Numbered from the stretch's first letter, positions 43,863-53,301 are shown. The stretch: 64,000 bases of DNA from Frondihabitans sp. Leaf304 (GCF_001423105.1 NZ_LMNV01000002.1:1099815-1163814), one strand, 5' to 3'. Notes: generated from the letters alone by a model not told the origin. Made by a program: numbers and translations.

Positions 43863-43883
43863 TCCCTCTCTCGTAAGGCTCTC

Positions 43884-45698
43884 GTGTCAGACATCCCCGA
43901 CTCCTCCACCGCCCCGACACGCACCGTCGACGGCATCCACTACCACCAGCACGACATCGTCATCGTCGGTGCCGGTGGTGCCGGAATGCGCGCCGCCATT
44001 CAGGCCGGTGCCGGTGCGTCGACCGCCGTGATCTCGAAGCTGTACCCGACCCGCTCGCACACCGGTGCGGCTCAGGGCGGAATGGCCGCGGCTCTCGCGA
44101 ACGTCGAAGACGACAACTGGGAGTGGCACACCTTCGACACCGTCAAGGGCGGCGACTACCTCGTCGACCAAGACGCCGCCGAGATCCTCGCCAAAGAGGC
44201 GATCACCGCTGTGCTCGAGCTCGAGAACATGGGGCTGCCGTTCAACCGCACCCCCGAGGGCAAGATTGACCAGCGCCGCTTCGGCGGACACACGTCTGAG
44301 CACGGCAAGGCACCCGTGCGTCGCGCCTGCTACGCAGCCGACCGCACCGGCCACATGATCCTGCAGACGCTCTTTCAGAACTGCGTCAAGCTGGGCATCA
44401 ACTTCTTCAACGAGTTCTACGTGCTCGACCTGATCATGACCGAGGTCGACGGTGAGAAGCGCCCCGCGGGCGTCGTGGCCTACGAGCTCTCGACCGGCGA
44501 GCTGCACGTGTTCCAGGGCAAGGCCGTCATCTTCGCGACGGGCGGCTTCGGCAAGATCTACAAGACGACCTCGAACGCGCACACGCTCACCGGCGACGGC
44601 GTCGGCATCATCTGGCGCAAGGGCCTCCCGCTCGAAGACATGGAGTTCTTCCAGTTCCACCCCACCGGCCTCGCGGGCCTCGGCATCCTCCTCTCAGAGG
44701 CGGCCCGCGGCGAGGGCGCCATCCTCCGCAACAGCGAGGGCGAACGCTTCATGGAGCGCTACGCCCCCACCATCAAAGACCTGGCGCCCCGCGATATCAT
44801 CGCCAGGTGTATGCGCACCGAGATCCGTGAGGGTCGCGGCGCCGGCCCGAACAAAGACTATTTGTACCTCGACATCACCCACCTCTCTCCCGAGGTGATC
44901 GATGCCAAGCTGCCCGACATCACCGAGTTCGCGCGCACCTACCTTGGCGTCGAGCCGTACACCGAGCCCGTCCCTGTGCTCCCGACGGCTCACTACGCGA
45001 TGGGTGGCATCCCCACCAACGTCAAGGCCGAGGTGCTCGCCGACAACACCACGGTCGTGCCCGGCCTCTATGCCGCCGGCGAGTGCGCCTGCGTCAGCGT
45101 GCACGGCTCCAACCGTCTCGGCACCAACTCCTTGCTCGACATCAACGTCTTCGGCAAGCGCGCCGGTGACAACGCCGTCGAGTACGTCAAGACCGCCGAC
45201 TTCGTGCCACTTCCCGACGACGCAGCCGACTTCGTGAAGGGCCTCATCGATCAGGTGCGCGGTGCGACCGGCACCGAGCGGATCGCAACACTCCGCAAAG
45301 AGCTCCAAGACTCGATGGACGACAACGCCCAGGTGTTCCGCACCGAAGAGACGCTGACCGCCGTGACCGAGAAGATCGAGGAGCTGCGCGAGCGGTTCTT
45401 GAACATCTCGGTGCAAGACAAGGGCAAGCGCTTCAACACCGACCTGCTCGAGGCGATCGAGCTCGGCTTCCTGCTCGACCTCGCGGAGGTCGTCGTCTAT
45501 TCGGCGCTTTCTCGCCAGGAGAGCCGCGGCGGTCACTTCCGCGAAGACTTCCCGAAGCGCGACGACGAGAAGTGGCTCGTGCACACGATGGCCTACCTCA
45601 CGGGCGACGCGCACTCCGCTGACGCCGGCGACCACATCAAACTCGATACGAAGCCGGTCGTCATCACGAACTACCAGCCGATGGAACGGAAGTACTGA
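43884..45698 (+). CDS. sdhA: Succinate dehydrogenase flavoprotein subunit
   Basis: A 604-residue flavoprotein. The FAD-binding start [15 protein letters not shown] and the covalent-FAD histidine H59 in [11 protein letters not shown] are clear. [31 protein letters not shown] and [10 protein letters not shown] with [21 protein letters not shown] are substrate- and FAD-site motifs of the fumarate reductase/SDH family. It oxidises succinate to fumarate. The GTG at 43884 has GTAAGG upstream. It is followed by sdhB after 1 bp. Confidence 0.97.
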   Translation: MSDIPDSSTAPTRTVDGIHYHQHDIVIVGAGGAGMRAAIQAGAGASTAVISKLYPTRSHTGAAQGGMAAALANVEDDNWEWHTFDTVKGGDYLVDQDAAEILAKEAITAVLELENMGLPFNRTPEGKIDQRRFGGHTSEHGKAPVRRACYAADRTGHMILQTLFQNCVKLGINFFNEFYVLDLIMTEVDGEKRPAGVVAYELSTGELHVFQGKAVIFATGGFGKIYKTTSNAHTLTGDGVGIIWRKGLPLEDMEFFQFHPTGLAGLGILLSEAARGEGAILRNSEGERFMERYAPTIKDLAPRDIIARCMRTEIREGRGAGPNKDYLYLDITHLSPEVIDAKLPDITEFARTYLGVEPYTEPVPVLPTAHYAMGGIPTNVKAEVLADNTTVVPGLYAAGECACVSVHGSNRLGTNSLLDINVFGKRAGDNAVEYVKTADFVPLPDDAADFVKGLIDQVRGATGTERIATLRKELQDSMDDNAQVFRTEETLTAVTEKIEELRERFLNISVQDKGKRFNTDLLEAIELGFLLDLAEVVVYSALSRQESRGGHFREDFPKRDDEKWLVHTMAYLTGDAHSADAGDHIKLDTKPVVITNYQPMERKY

Positions 45699-45699
45699 C

Positions 45700-46452
45700 A
45701 TGAGCACCGTCCTCGAAGAGCGTCCGGCTGCAGCCGACGCAATCCAGAAGTTCACCGCGACGATGATGATCCGCCGCTTCGATCCCGACACCGACACCGA
45801 GCCCCGCTGGCAGGAGTTCTCGGTCGAGATGCTTCCCACCGATCGCGTGCTCGACGCGCTGCACCAGATCAAGTGGGAGCAAGACGGCTCGCTGACCTTC
45901 CGCCGCTCGTGCGCCCACGGCGTCTGTGGCTCCGACGCCATGCGGATCAACGGCCGCAATCGTCTTGCCTGCAAGACGCTCATGAAAGATCTCGACATCT
46001 CGAAGCCTGTCTACGTCGAGGCGATCAAGGGTCTGCCCCTCGAGAAAGACCTCGTCGTCGACATGGAGCCCTTCTTCGCCTCCTACCGCGAAGTGCAGCC
46101 CTTCCTGCAGTCCTCGTCGAAGCCCGATAAAGAGCGACTTCAGTCGGCAGAGCAGCGCGCCCGGTTCGACGACACCACAAAGTGCATCCTCTGCGCCGCG
46201 TGCACCTCGTCCTGCCCCGTCTTCTGGACCGACGGCCAGTACTTCGGCCCGGCGGCCATCGTCAATGCGCACCGCTTCATCTTCGACTCCCGCGACGAGG
46301 CCTCCGAGGTCCGCCTCGACATCCTCAACGACAAAGAGGGCGTGTGGCGTTGCCGCACCACGTTCAACTGCACCGAGGCGTGCCCGCGTGGCATCCAGGT
46401 GACTCAGGCGATCGCCGAGGTCAAGGCCGCTGTTCTGCGGGGTCACGCGTAG
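45700..46452 (+). CDS. sdhB: Succinate dehydrogenase iron-sulfur subunit
   Basis: A 250-residue subunit carrying three Fe-S clusters: the [2Fe-2S] ligands in SCAHGVCGSDAMRINGR...LACK, the [4Fe-4S] ligands in CILCAACTSSCP and the [3Fe-4S] region CRTTFNCTEACPRGI. It passes electrons from the flavoprotein to the membrane quinone site. It is the last gene of sdhCDAB, and a good terminator follows at 46506-46530. Confidence 0.97.
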   Translation: MSTVLEERPAAADAIQKFTATMMIRRFDPDTDTEPRWQEFSVEMLPTDRVLDALHQIKWEQDGSLTFRRSCAHGVCGSDAMRINGRNRLACKTLMKDLDISKPVYVEAIKGLPLEKDLVVDMEPFFASYREVQPFLQSSSKPDKERLQSAEQRARFDDTTKCILCAACTSSCPVFWTDGQYFGPAAIVNAHRFIFDSRDEASEVRLDILNDKEGVWRCRTTFNCTEACPRGIQVTQAIAEVKAAVLRGHA

Positions 46453-46505
46453 GCCCAGCGCTTCCTCACGCCGCTCGCCGCTTTGCTCGAGAGATGGCCC
46501 TAACG

Positions 46506-46535
46506 ACGCCCGATCACTCTGATCGGGCGTTGTTT
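46506..46535 (+). terminator. Intrinsic terminator of the sdh operon
   Basis: ACGCCCGATCA (46506-46516) pairs with TGATCGGGCGT (46520-46530) over an 11-bp perfect stem with a 3-nt loop, followed by TGTTTGT. Confidence 0.85.
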
Positions 46536-46614
46536 GTGCGATCTCGCTGACTGCGTCGGCGCCCATCGTGCAGGTCGGCGCCGATCGCGAGGGTCCAATC
46601 GGCTCGCAGACCCA

Positions 46615-46959
46615 CTAGTCAGCGACCACACACACTGCATCGACAGCGAGAGCGAGCCGCAGCGCGATCGACACTCCCGCCTCGCCGGAGCTGCCGAGAG
46701 GCGAGAAGGCATAACTCCACCAGATCGGCAGCGCCACTTCGGGTGCCTCGGGCAGAAGTCGAGCGACCTCCCCCGCACTCTTCAGCAGGAGCGGTCGATA
46801 CACGGTCAGGAGCACGGCCCCGTCGCCGGCCATGACCTGAAGCGCCGCCCCTGCATCGATCTCGCGCACCTCGACCGCTCCGACGAACCCCTCCGACGCC
46901 GTCGCGACAGCGGTGAGGCCGAAGTCGACCGGGCTCAGGATCGTGATCTCACGGGGCAT
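46615..46959 (-). CDS. Hypothetical protein
   Basis: A 114-residue protein that I do not recognise. It starts MPREITILSPVDFGLTAVATASEGFVGAVEVREIDAG and has alternating hydrophobic strands suggesting a compact alpha/beta fold; no signal peptide, metal cluster or DNA-binding motif is visible. The ATG at 46959 overlaps the stop of the larger upstream gene by 11 bp, so the two are probably translationally coupled and functionally linked. Confidence 0.6.
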   Translation of the reverse strand: MPREITILSPVDFGLTAVATASEGFVGAVEVREIDAGAALQVMAGDGAVLLTVYRPLLLKSAGEVARLLPEAPEVALPIWWSYAFSPLGSSGEAGVSIALRLALAVDAVCVVAD

Positions 46960-47995
46960 GAGGATCCCGTTCGCCGCGCCGGTCAATGGGCTCACCGCCG
47001 ACCGAGTTGAGCGCGTCGTTAAGCCTCTCCCACCCCGAGCTGGCCGCGCTCCCCAGCGTCAAAAGGTAGGCGGGCTCTGCGGGCCTGCCCACGACGACCA
47101 CGTCTTGCTCGCCGGCGAAGTCCCGACTGTCGAGATCGAGGCGTGCCACCGAGGGTGCACCGATCAGAAGCGCGACCGGGTTCGGCGGCGGGTACTCGAC
47201 GGGTCGCAGACACCGATCCGGTTCGCCGACGCGGGCCAGCACGAGCGCGAAGGTCGGCGTCGAACGCCTGCTGAGCTCGGCCAGCGCGGCCCGGAGCCGG
47301 TCGATCGCACGGTCGAGCCCCTCGATTCCGCCCGGCACCTCCACGGTCAGCGCGATGGTCTCTTCGATCCCTTCGTCGGAGACACGGGCGGTGACGGCGG
47401 CGGAGAGACGGTCTCCCTCGACGAGAATCCGAGACGGCACCGGAGCACGATGCCGTGCGTCTTGCGTGAGCACCCAGCGATCCCAGACGTGATCGAGCGG
47501 CTCGGTCCGGCCCCACACGAGCGGTTTCGTCCCCGAAACGGCGTCGGCCAGGGCCTCGAGCGCCCCGCCGAGCACGGTGTCGTGCGCCTCCGCGTGCAGC
47601 AGCGCCACGTCGATGCTGAGCTGCGTCGTCTCGGCGACAGCCTGCTCCCGCAATGCGGCGGGCTGACTACCGTCGGCCTCCTGTCCAGGCGGAGCCACGG
47701 GTGGCTCGACGGCGTCGTCGATCGACGCACGTTCGACACGGGTGATCCCGTCGCGAAATCCGGTCGGCGTCGTCACCGCCCAGACGCCCCCGGCGGCGAC
47801 CAGCGCAGCCCGGAGCCCGATCGTGAGCCGCGACGTGTCGGGAGTGACGAGCACGAAGCGCCTCCCACCGAGAGCCGGCCGAGCCAGCAGCTCGGCGAGC
47901 GGCGGACTGAGGCGCACCACGACCGCCCGAGAGTCGATCCGCACGACGTGCGGAGTGACCTCGTCGATCAGAGGGTGGCGAATCGGTATGCCCAC
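46949..47995 (-). CDS. Uncharacterised protein (DUF6177-like)
   Basis: A protein of about 348 residues. It begins VGIPIRHPLIDEVTPHVVRIDSRAVVVRLSPPLAELLARPALGGRRFVLVTPDTSRLT, which I associate from memory with the DUF6177 family of actinobacteria; this is unverified. Visible features are alpha/beta repeats, a Pro-rich stretch near residue 110 and a C-terminal PAYLLTLGSAASSGWERLNDALNSVGG. The start is uncertain: GTG at 47995 is preferred, since an ATG at 48106 would begin inside the hairpin after mtlD. No catalytic motif is recognised. It is 158 bp downstream of mtlD and ends within the small hypothetical gene. Confidence 0.5.
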   Translation of the reverse strand: MGIPIRHPLIDEVTPHVVRIDSRAVVVRLSPPLAELLARPALGGRRFVLVTPDTSRLTIGLRAALVAAGGVWAVTTPTGFRDGITRVERASIDDAVEPPVAPPGQEADGSQPAALREQAVAETTQLSIDVALLHAEAHDTVLGGALEALADAVSGTKPLVWGRTEPLDHVWDRWVLTQDARHRAPVPSRILVEGDRLSAAVTARVSDEGIEETIALTVEVPGGIEGLDRAIDRLRAALAELSRRSTPTFALVLARVGEPDRCLRPVEYPPPNPVALLIGAPSVARLDLDSRDFAGEQDVVVVGRPAEPAYLLTLGSAASSGWERLNDALNSVGGEPIDRRGERDPHAP

Positions 47996-48087
47996 CCGCC
48001 CAGTGAACTCCCGGACGTGCGCGACCGGCCCAGCCGGGTCGGATCCTGGGCGGTCTGAACTCGTCTGCCGCCGCAGCGGCCAGACGC

Positions 48088-48132
48088 GAATCGGCCACCC
48101 CGACACGGTCTTCGCGTCGGGGTGGCCGATTC
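48088..48132 (-). terminator. 17-bp perfect hairpin after mtlD (GAATCGGCCA family)
   Basis: GAATCGGCCACCCCGAC (48088-48104) pairs with GTCGGGGTGGCCGATTC (48116-48132) with an 11-nt loop. It starts 21 nt after the mtlD stop and probably ends the mannitol transcript. Its outer arm GAATCGGCCA matches the giant hairpin at 30985-31043. Confidence 0.75.
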
Positions 48133-48152
48133 AGGTCGGTTCGAGGTGCGGG

Positions 48153-49331
48153 CTAGGCGCGCGCGGCAGCTACTCGTGCGGCGAACGGAGCGACGAGCGG
48201 GTGCCCGGCATCGAGGCCCGTGATCGTCGTCGCGACGGTCTCGTCGTCGAGCGAGGTGTCGGCCAGCATCGCCTGCATCTCAACGCTCTGCTCGTCGTCG
48301 GCGACGTCGAACTTCAACGCCGCGCCCATGGCGTCGAGCAGCGCCGTCGGCTCGGTTCCCGACTCGGCGATGGCCGCACCGGGCGATACAAACCGCTCGT
48401 CTCGCGACAGCTTGCGGAGCGGCTGGCGACCAACACGGGTGACCGTGTCGGGCAGGCTCGCGTTCTCGAAGCGCGTCAGGATCGCCGCGACGTACTTCGC
48501 GTGCTCGGCCGGGTCGAGCTCGTGCTTGGCAATGAGCAGCGCGCTCGTCTCGGCGAGGACTGCCTCGACAGCGGTACGGACCTCGGGCAGCGCGATGGCG
48601 TCCGAGATCTTCTCGGCACCGGCGGCAAAACCGAAGTACGCCGTCGTCGCGTGGCCGGTGTTGACCGTGAAGAGCTTCCGCTCGATCGAGGCTTCGAGGC
48701 CGTCGACCCAGTGGACACCCGGAATCTCGGGCTCGGCGCCGCCGAACGGCGTGCGGTCGATGGCCCACTCGAAGTAGGTCTCGACGGTGACGTCGAGGCC
48801 CTGGCCCGGAGCCTGCGCCGGCACGATGCGGTCGACGGCCGTATTGGCGAAGATCGCTTTGGCGAGCGAAGGATCCGAGGCTCCGCCCGGCAGAGCGGCG
48901 ACGATGAACTCCTCGAGGCGGTCGGTCGCGTTGATCGCATTCTCGCAGGCGAGAACGGCGAGTTTCGGCAATGCGGCGTCGCGCGCTGCGAGGCCCTCGG
49001 CGATCGCTGGCGCAATGAAACGCAGCACGTTCGGGCCCACGGCGCAGGTGACGATGTCGGCGGTGGCGACGGCCTGGACGACCGCCGCGGGATCGGCCGA
49101 CGAGTTGAGCGCGCGGAAGCGCGTGACCTCGTGGTCGCGGGCACCCGATCCGACCTCGTGCACCACGTAGGAGTCGGCGGCTGCGAGCTCGTCGATCAGC
49201 TCGGCGTTGACATCAGAGAAGACGACCTCGTAGCCGGCCTCGTGCAGCAGCAGGCCGACGAAGCCGCGGCCGATGTTACCGGCGCCGAAGTGAACGGCGG
49301 TGCCGGGAGTCGAGTCGGTGCTGTCGCTCAC
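48153..49331 (-). CDS. mtlD: Mannitol-1-phosphate 5-dehydrogenase
   Basis: A 392-residue long-chain polyol dehydrogenase oxidising mannitol-1-phosphate to fructose-6-phosphate with NAD. The N-terminal Rossmann motif [18 protein letters not shown] and the catalytic-domain segments [16 protein letters not shown] (with the Lys and His/Asn catalytic set) and [14 protein letters not shown] fit the family. The start GTG/ATG region overlaps the mtlF stop by 4 nt (49328-49331). It is the last gene of the mtl unit, before the hairpin at 48088-48132. Confidence 0.95.
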   Translation of the reverse strand: MSDSTDSTPGTAVHFGAGNIGRGFVGLLLHEAGYEVVFSDVNAELIDELAAADSYVVHEVGSGARDHEVTRFRALNSSADPAAVVQAVATADIVTCAVGPNVLRFIAPAIAEGLAARDAALPKLAVLACENAINATDRLEEFIVAALPGGASDPSLAKAIFANTAVDRIVPAQAPGQGLDVTVETYFEWAIDRTPFGGAEPEIPGVHWVDGLEASIERKLFTVNTGHATTAYFGFAAGAEKISDAIALPEVRTAVEAVLAETSALLIAKHELDPAEHAKYVAAILTRFENASLPDTVTRVGRQPLRKLSRDERFVSPGAAIAESGTEPTALLDAMGAALKFDVADDEQSVEMQAMLADTSLDDETVATTITGLDAGHPLVAPFAARVAAARA

Positions 49332-49765
49332 TCGTTGACCTCTTCGAGCTGCGTGAAGATCTCGTCGACGCCGGCGGCGTCGCGAAGCGCCTGCACCTGG
49401 TCGTCGTCGGAGAAGATGATCGCGATCTTGGAGAGGATGTCGAGGTGCTCGTTCTCGATGCCGGCGATTCCGACGACGAAGTGGACGGGGTTGCCGTCCC
49501 AGTCGATCGGGGTCGTGTAGCGGACGAACGAGAGGGCCGACTTGAGGATCGCGTCTTTCGCCTCGTTGGTGCCGTGCGGGATTGCGAGGAAGTTGCCCAT
49601 GTAGGTCGAGACGCTCTTCTCGCGCTCGATCATGGCGGGCAGGTAGTCGGCGGTGACCGAGCCCGCCTCCAGAAGGATCTCGCTGGCCTCTCGCATCGCC
49701 TCCAACTTGGTGGTGGCGGTGCCTTCGGCTTTGATCTGGCTCTTCTGCAGGACGGAATCGGTCAT
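49328..49765 (-). CDS. mtlF: PTS mannitol transporter subunit IIA
   Basis: A 145-residue mannitol/fructose-type IIA with active-site H64 in [11 protein letters not shown]. It takes phosphate from HPr and passes it to the IIB domain of MtlA. Preceded by 108 bp containing two strong hairpins, it overlaps mtlD by 4 nt, so its translation is coupled to mtlD. Confidence 0.94.
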   Translation of the reverse strand: MTDSVLQKSQIKAEGTATTKLEAMREASEILLEAGSVTADYLPAMIEREKSVSTYMGNFLAIPHGTNEAKDAILKSALSFVRYTTPIDWDGNPVHFVVGIAGIENEHLDILSKIAIIFSDDDQVQALRDAAGVDEIFTQLEEVNE

Positions 49766-49790
49766 AACTCTGATGCTACTTTCGTTCGAC

Positions 49791-49867
49791 GGACGGCGCC
49801 CTCGAAAGGGCGCCGTCCTTGGTGTGAATCGTGAGCCGGGTCGGATCCTTGAGGGATCCGACCCGGC
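49791..49867 (-). promoter_or_regulatory. Two tandem strong hairpins between mtlA and mtlF
   Basis: Hairpin 1 is a 12-bp perfect stem (49791-49802 with 49807-49818) whose minus-strand loop is TTCG, a stable tetraloop. Hairpin 2 is a 14-bp stem (49835-49848 with 49854-49867) with a 5-nt loop, starting 7 nt after the mtlA stop. Neither is followed by a U-run, so they may be processing or stabilising elements, or a partial terminator. Confidence 0.6.
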
Positions 49868-49873
49868 CGCGGA

Positions 49874-51433
49874 TCAGTTCTGGTGCGAGATCTCGTTGAC
49901 GACCTCGTCGTACTTCGGCGAGTTCATGAAGTTGTCGACCGAGATGTGCTGGGCAGTGGGGTTCTTCTGCTTGGCACGCGCGGTCAGATCCTGGTGCGTG
50001 ATGATGAGCTGCTCGTCACCGGTGAGGTTGGCGATCGACTTGTTGACGACGGTGACCCCTTCGATGCCGGCCTTCTTGATCTTGTTGCGGAGCACGCTCG
50101 CACCCATGGCGCTGGAGCCCATTCCGGCGTCGCAAGCGAACACGATGTTGTCGATGCGCGTCGCCGTCGTCGTCGTTCCGCCAGCGGTGCCGACGCCGCC
50201 GAAGGAGGACTCGGCCTCTTCTTCGGTCGCGGGGGCGTTGTTGCCGAACAGCGCGGTGGTCGCGGCGTTGGCGTCGCGGCCCTTGGAGGCCTGCATCTTG
50301 GCGAGCGCCTCGGTCATGTCGCCGGCGCCCTCACGAGCCAGGTCGCTCTTGCGGCTGGCGATGAGGAGCAGCGAGGCGACGACACCCGAGACGGCTGCCG
50401 AGAGGACGACCGAGAGGATCACACCGACGTAGCTGTCACGCGACGTGTTGGCCAGGACGGCGATGATCGAGCCGGGCGAGGCCGGTGCGACGAGACCCGA
50501 GTTGAACGCGACGTTCGTGCCGACGCCGGTGGCGCCACCGAGGATGACGGCGAGCAGCAGCTGAGGCTTCTGCAGCACGAACGGGAAGTAGATCTCGTGG
50601 ATTCCACCGAAGAACTGGATGATGATCGCGCCGGGAGCCGAGGCACGAGCCGCACCGATTCCGAAGAAGGTGAACGCGAGGAGGATTCCAAGGCCGGGGC
50701 CGGGGTTGGCCTCGAGCAGGAACAGGATCGACTTGCCCGAGTCTTGGACCTGCTGGGCGCCGAGCTGGTCGAGAACGCCGTGGTTGATCGCGTTGTTGAG
50801 GAACAGGATCTTGGCGGGCTCGATGATGATGCTCGCGAGCGGCAGCAGACCGGCGTTGATGAGGGTCTCGACCGCGTTGCCGAGGCCGGTGGCGATCAGC
50901 TTGAAGAGCGGCGCGAGCCAGAAGAAGCCGATGAGGGCGAGCGCGAAGCCGAGGATACCGGCAGCGTAGTTGTTGACCAGCATCTCGAAGCCGGGCTTGA
51001 TCTTGCCGTCCCAGATGCGGTCGAGGCGCTTGATGAGGAATGCGCCGAGGGGCCCACAGACCATCGCACCGAGGATCATGATGGTGCCGTTCGCACCGAC
51101 GATGACACCCATGGCCATGATGGATCCGACGACGGCGCCGCGGGTGTCATAGACCATACGGCCACCCTGGAAGGCGATCGCGAGGGGGATCAGGTAGGTG
51201 AGGATCGGCGAGACGAGGCCGATGTTGGCCACCCCGTCGGTGGTGCCGAAGCCGCCGAGGATGCCGACCGGAGTCCAGCCGGTCTCGATGAAGAAGGCGG
51301 TGATGAAGCCCCACGCGATGAAGATCGCGATGTTGGGCATCACCATGCCGGAGAGGAAGGCACCAAAGCGCTGGATGCGAACGCGGGCGCCTTCGCTTTC
51401 CTTCACTCGGGCGTCAGGAGACGTCGTTGTCAT
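49874..51433 (-). CDS. mtlA: PTS mannitol transporter subunit IICB
   Basis: A 519-residue permease. The IIC domain (about residues 18-345) has about eight membrane segments with FLNNAINHGVLD and FFGGIHEIYFPFVL, the family substrate-site motifs. A linker rich in Ala/Thr/Glu leads to the IIB domain, with the phosphorylated C434 in IVFACDAGMGSSAMG. The IIA domain is absent and is supplied by MtlF, the usual Gram-positive arrangement. ATG at 51433 gives the MTTTSPDARVKE start; the upstream frame to 51619 is low-complexity shadow. It imports and phosphorylates mannitol. Confidence 0.95.
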   Translation of the reverse strand: MTTTSPDARVKESEGARVRIQRFGAFLSGMVMPNIAIFIAWGFITAFFIETGWTPVGILGGFGTTDGVANIGLVSPILTYLIPLAIAFQGGRMVYDTRGAVVGSIMAMGVIVGANGTIMILGAMVCGPLGAFLIKRLDRIWDGKIKPGFEMLVNNYAAGILGFALALIGFFWLAPLFKLIATGLGNAVETLINAGLLPLASIIIEPAKILFLNNAINHGVLDQLGAQQVQDSGKSILFLLEANPGPGLGILLAFTFFGIGAARASAPGAIIIQFFGGIHEIYFPFVLQKPQLLLAVILGGATGVGTNVAFNSGLVAPASPGSIIAVLANTSRDSYVGVILSVVLSAAVSGVVASLLLIASRKSDLAREGAGDMTEALAKMQASKGRDANAATTALFGNNAPATEEEAESSFGGVGTAGGTTTTATRIDNIVFACDAGMGSSAMGASVLRNKIKKAGIEGVTVVNKSIANLTGDEQLIITHQDLTARAKQKNPTAQHISVDNFMNSPKYDEVVNEISHQN

Positions 51434-51494
51434 TGTCGGATCTTTCTGTCGTGTGGTGGGGGGGGGTTGTGATGCGGGAGGGCAGGGTTGCTGA

Positions 51495-53153
51495 TTACGA
51501 GGTGGAGACGGAGGACGCCGCCGCGGCACGAGCCGCTGCAGCCGACGGAGCGGCGACGGCGGCCTGAGCCATCGCCTTCGCCTCGTCGAGGGTGTGAGTC
51601 GAGAGCTCCGCGCGCACATCGGCCAGGGCCGCGGGCGTCATGGAAAGGGTGGTGGCGCCGAGGCCGACGAGCACGACCGCGAGGAGCGGATCGCTGGCCG
51701 CTTCACCGCAGATGCCCACGCCCTTCGATGCCCGAGCCCCGGCCTCGCCGAGCTGGGCGACGAGGCGCAGAACTGCCGGGTGCCAGGGATCCTGGTAGGA
51801 GGCAACGGTGCCGAGCATGCGGTCCGCGGCCATCGTGTACTGGGTGAGGTCGTTGGTGCCGATCGAGACGAAGTCGGCGACGCCGAGCACCTGGTCGGCC
51901 ATCAGTGCGAGCGACGGGACCTCGGCCATGACTCCGGCGGTCTTGATGCCGAGCTCGCGAGCCAGGTCGACGAAGTACTCGGTCTCTTCGACGTCGGCGA
52001 CCATCGGCGCCATGACCCAGAGGTCGGCGTCGGTCTCGGCGTCTGCTTCGGCGAGCGCCGTGAGCTGGTCGCGGAGGATCTGCTCGTGGGCGCGGAGGGC
52101 ACGGAGGCCGCGGCGACCGAGGGCCGGATTCTCTTCGCCCGTGTCGGTGAGGAACGGCAGAGGCTTGTCGGCACCGGCGTCGAGGGCACGGACGACGACC
52201 TTCTTGCCGGGGAACTCCTTCAGCAGGGCGACGTACGACGCCTTCTGCAAGGCGACGTCGGGGGCGTAGGGCGCGTCGAGGAACAGGAACTCGGTGCGGA
52301 ACAGCCCGACACCTTCGGCGCCGAGGGCGACAGCCGCGGCGGCGTCTTTCGGAGAGCCGAGGTTGGCGAGGAGGGGAACCTTCGTGCCATCGGCGAGGGC
52401 GCCTGGCGTGAGAGGCGCGGAGGCGGCAGCGAGACGCTCGGCCCGCTTCTGCTCGGCGTCGGCGATCTGCTCGGCGGTGGGGTCGGTCACGACGACTCCG
52501 GCAGCGGAGTCGACGATGACGACGTCGCCGTCGCTGAGCTTCTCGGCCTCGGTGACTCCGACGATCGCCGTGATGCCCTTGGACCGGGCGAGGATCGCGG
52601 TGTGAGACGTGGGACCGCCGTCGCGTGTGATGAGAGCGAGCACCTTGTCGAGGTCGAGAAGGGCCGTGTCGGCCGGTGCGAGGTCACGGGCGACGAGGAT
52701 GAAGGGGGTCGCCGACTCGGGCACGCCCGGAGCGTTGACGCCGCGGAGGTGCGCAATGATCCGCTGGGCCACGTCGCCGAGGTCGGCGGCGCGCTCGCCC
52801 ATGTAGCCGCCCATGCCGCTCAAGATGTCTTGGAACGACTTGAAGGCCGTGAAGACCGCTCGCTCGGGGTTCGTGCCGGAGTCGATCTGTGCGTGGACGT
52901 CATCGAGGATCGAGGGATCCTGAGCCATGAGGGCCTGCGCCTCGAGAACGGCCTGCGCGTCTCCGCCAGCTGCCGCGCCTCGCGTGCCGAGATCCGCGGC
53001 GACGAACGCGAGCGCTTCGCCGACTCGGGCCTTGGCGTCGGCCGCGTCGCCCTGGAGAGGGGTCTGGTCGGGTTCGCCGAGGGGTTCGGCCATACGGAGG
53101 ACGGGACCGGACGCGGTACCGCGACCTACGCCTACACCGGTCAGTTCGGGCAT
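51495..53153 (-). CDS. ptsI: PTS phosphoenolpyruvate-protein phosphotransferase (enzyme I)
   Basis: A 552-residue EI that phosphorylates HPr from PEP. The phospho-histidine H184 is in TRDGGPTSHTAILAR; GAEGVGLFRTEFLF, DKPLPFL and DFVSIGTNDLTQY are PEP-site blocks of the family, and GICGEAASDP gives the C-terminal catalytic cysteine. The N-terminus is somewhat short relative to E. coli EI. The ATG at 53153 has AAGGAG 6 nt upstream. It is transcribed divergently from the DeoR regulator through a shared AT-rich region. Confidence 0.94.
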   Translation of the reverse strand: MPELTGVGVGRGTASGPVLRMAEPLGEPDQTPLQGDAADAKARVGEALAFVAADLGTRGAAAGGDAQAVLEAQALMAQDPSILDDVHAQIDSGTNPERAVFTAFKSFQDILSGMGGYMGERAADLGDVAQRIIAHLRGVNAPGVPESATPFILVARDLAPADTALLDLDKVLALITRDGGPTSHTAILARSKGITAIVGVTEAEKLSDGDVVIVDSAAGVVVTDPTAEQIADAEQKRAERLAAASAPLTPGALADGTKVPLLANLGSPKDAAAAVALGAEGVGLFRTEFLFLDAPYAPDVALQKASYVALLKEFPGKKVVVRALDAGADKPLPFLTDTGEENPALGRRGLRALRAHEQILRDQLTALAEADAETDADLWVMAPMVADVEETEYFVDLARELGIKTAGVMAEVPSLALMADQVLGVADFVSIGTNDLTQYTMAADRMLGTVASYQDPWHPAVLRLVAQLGEAGARASKGVGICGEAASDPLLAVVLVGLGATTLSMTPAALADVRAELSTHTLDEAKAMAQAAVAAPSAAAARAAAASSVSTS

Positions 53154-53231
53154 CCGAGACTCCTTCATCTGGGCTGAGCTGTCTGGGAGCGACTGTCGTC
53201 GCATGACTAACGCGCACGAGGCGCAAGGACG

Positions 53232-53260
53232 ACCATACCTCGAAGTGAATTGACAAACAA
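53232..53260 (-). promoter_or_regulatory. ptsI promoter
   Basis: On the minus strand TTGTTT (53260-53255) and TATGGT (53237-53232) are separated by 17 bp, giving a leader of about 70 nt. The -35 lies inside the CAAACAAA operator candidate. Confidence 0.55.
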
Positions 53261-53279
53261 ACAAAATCAGGGCTAAAAA
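53250..53279 (+). promoter_or_regulatory. DeoR-gene promoter
   Basis: TTGACA (53250-53255) and TAAAAA (53274-53279) are separated by 18 bp, the closest match to a consensus sigma-70 promoter in the window. It overlaps the ptsI -35 on the opposite strand. Confidence 0.6.
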
Positions 53280-53301
53280 TGCATCAACAGACATTTGTTT
53301 G
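53254..53301. promoter_or_regulatory. AT-rich candidate operator for the DeoR-type regulator
   Basis: CAAACAAACAAA (53254-53265) and TTTGTTTG (53294-53301) are inverted copies of the same word, 28 bp apart. They overlap both divergent promoters and stand out as the most AT-rich part of the window. Sites of this sort fit DeoR-family operators. Confidence 0.45.
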
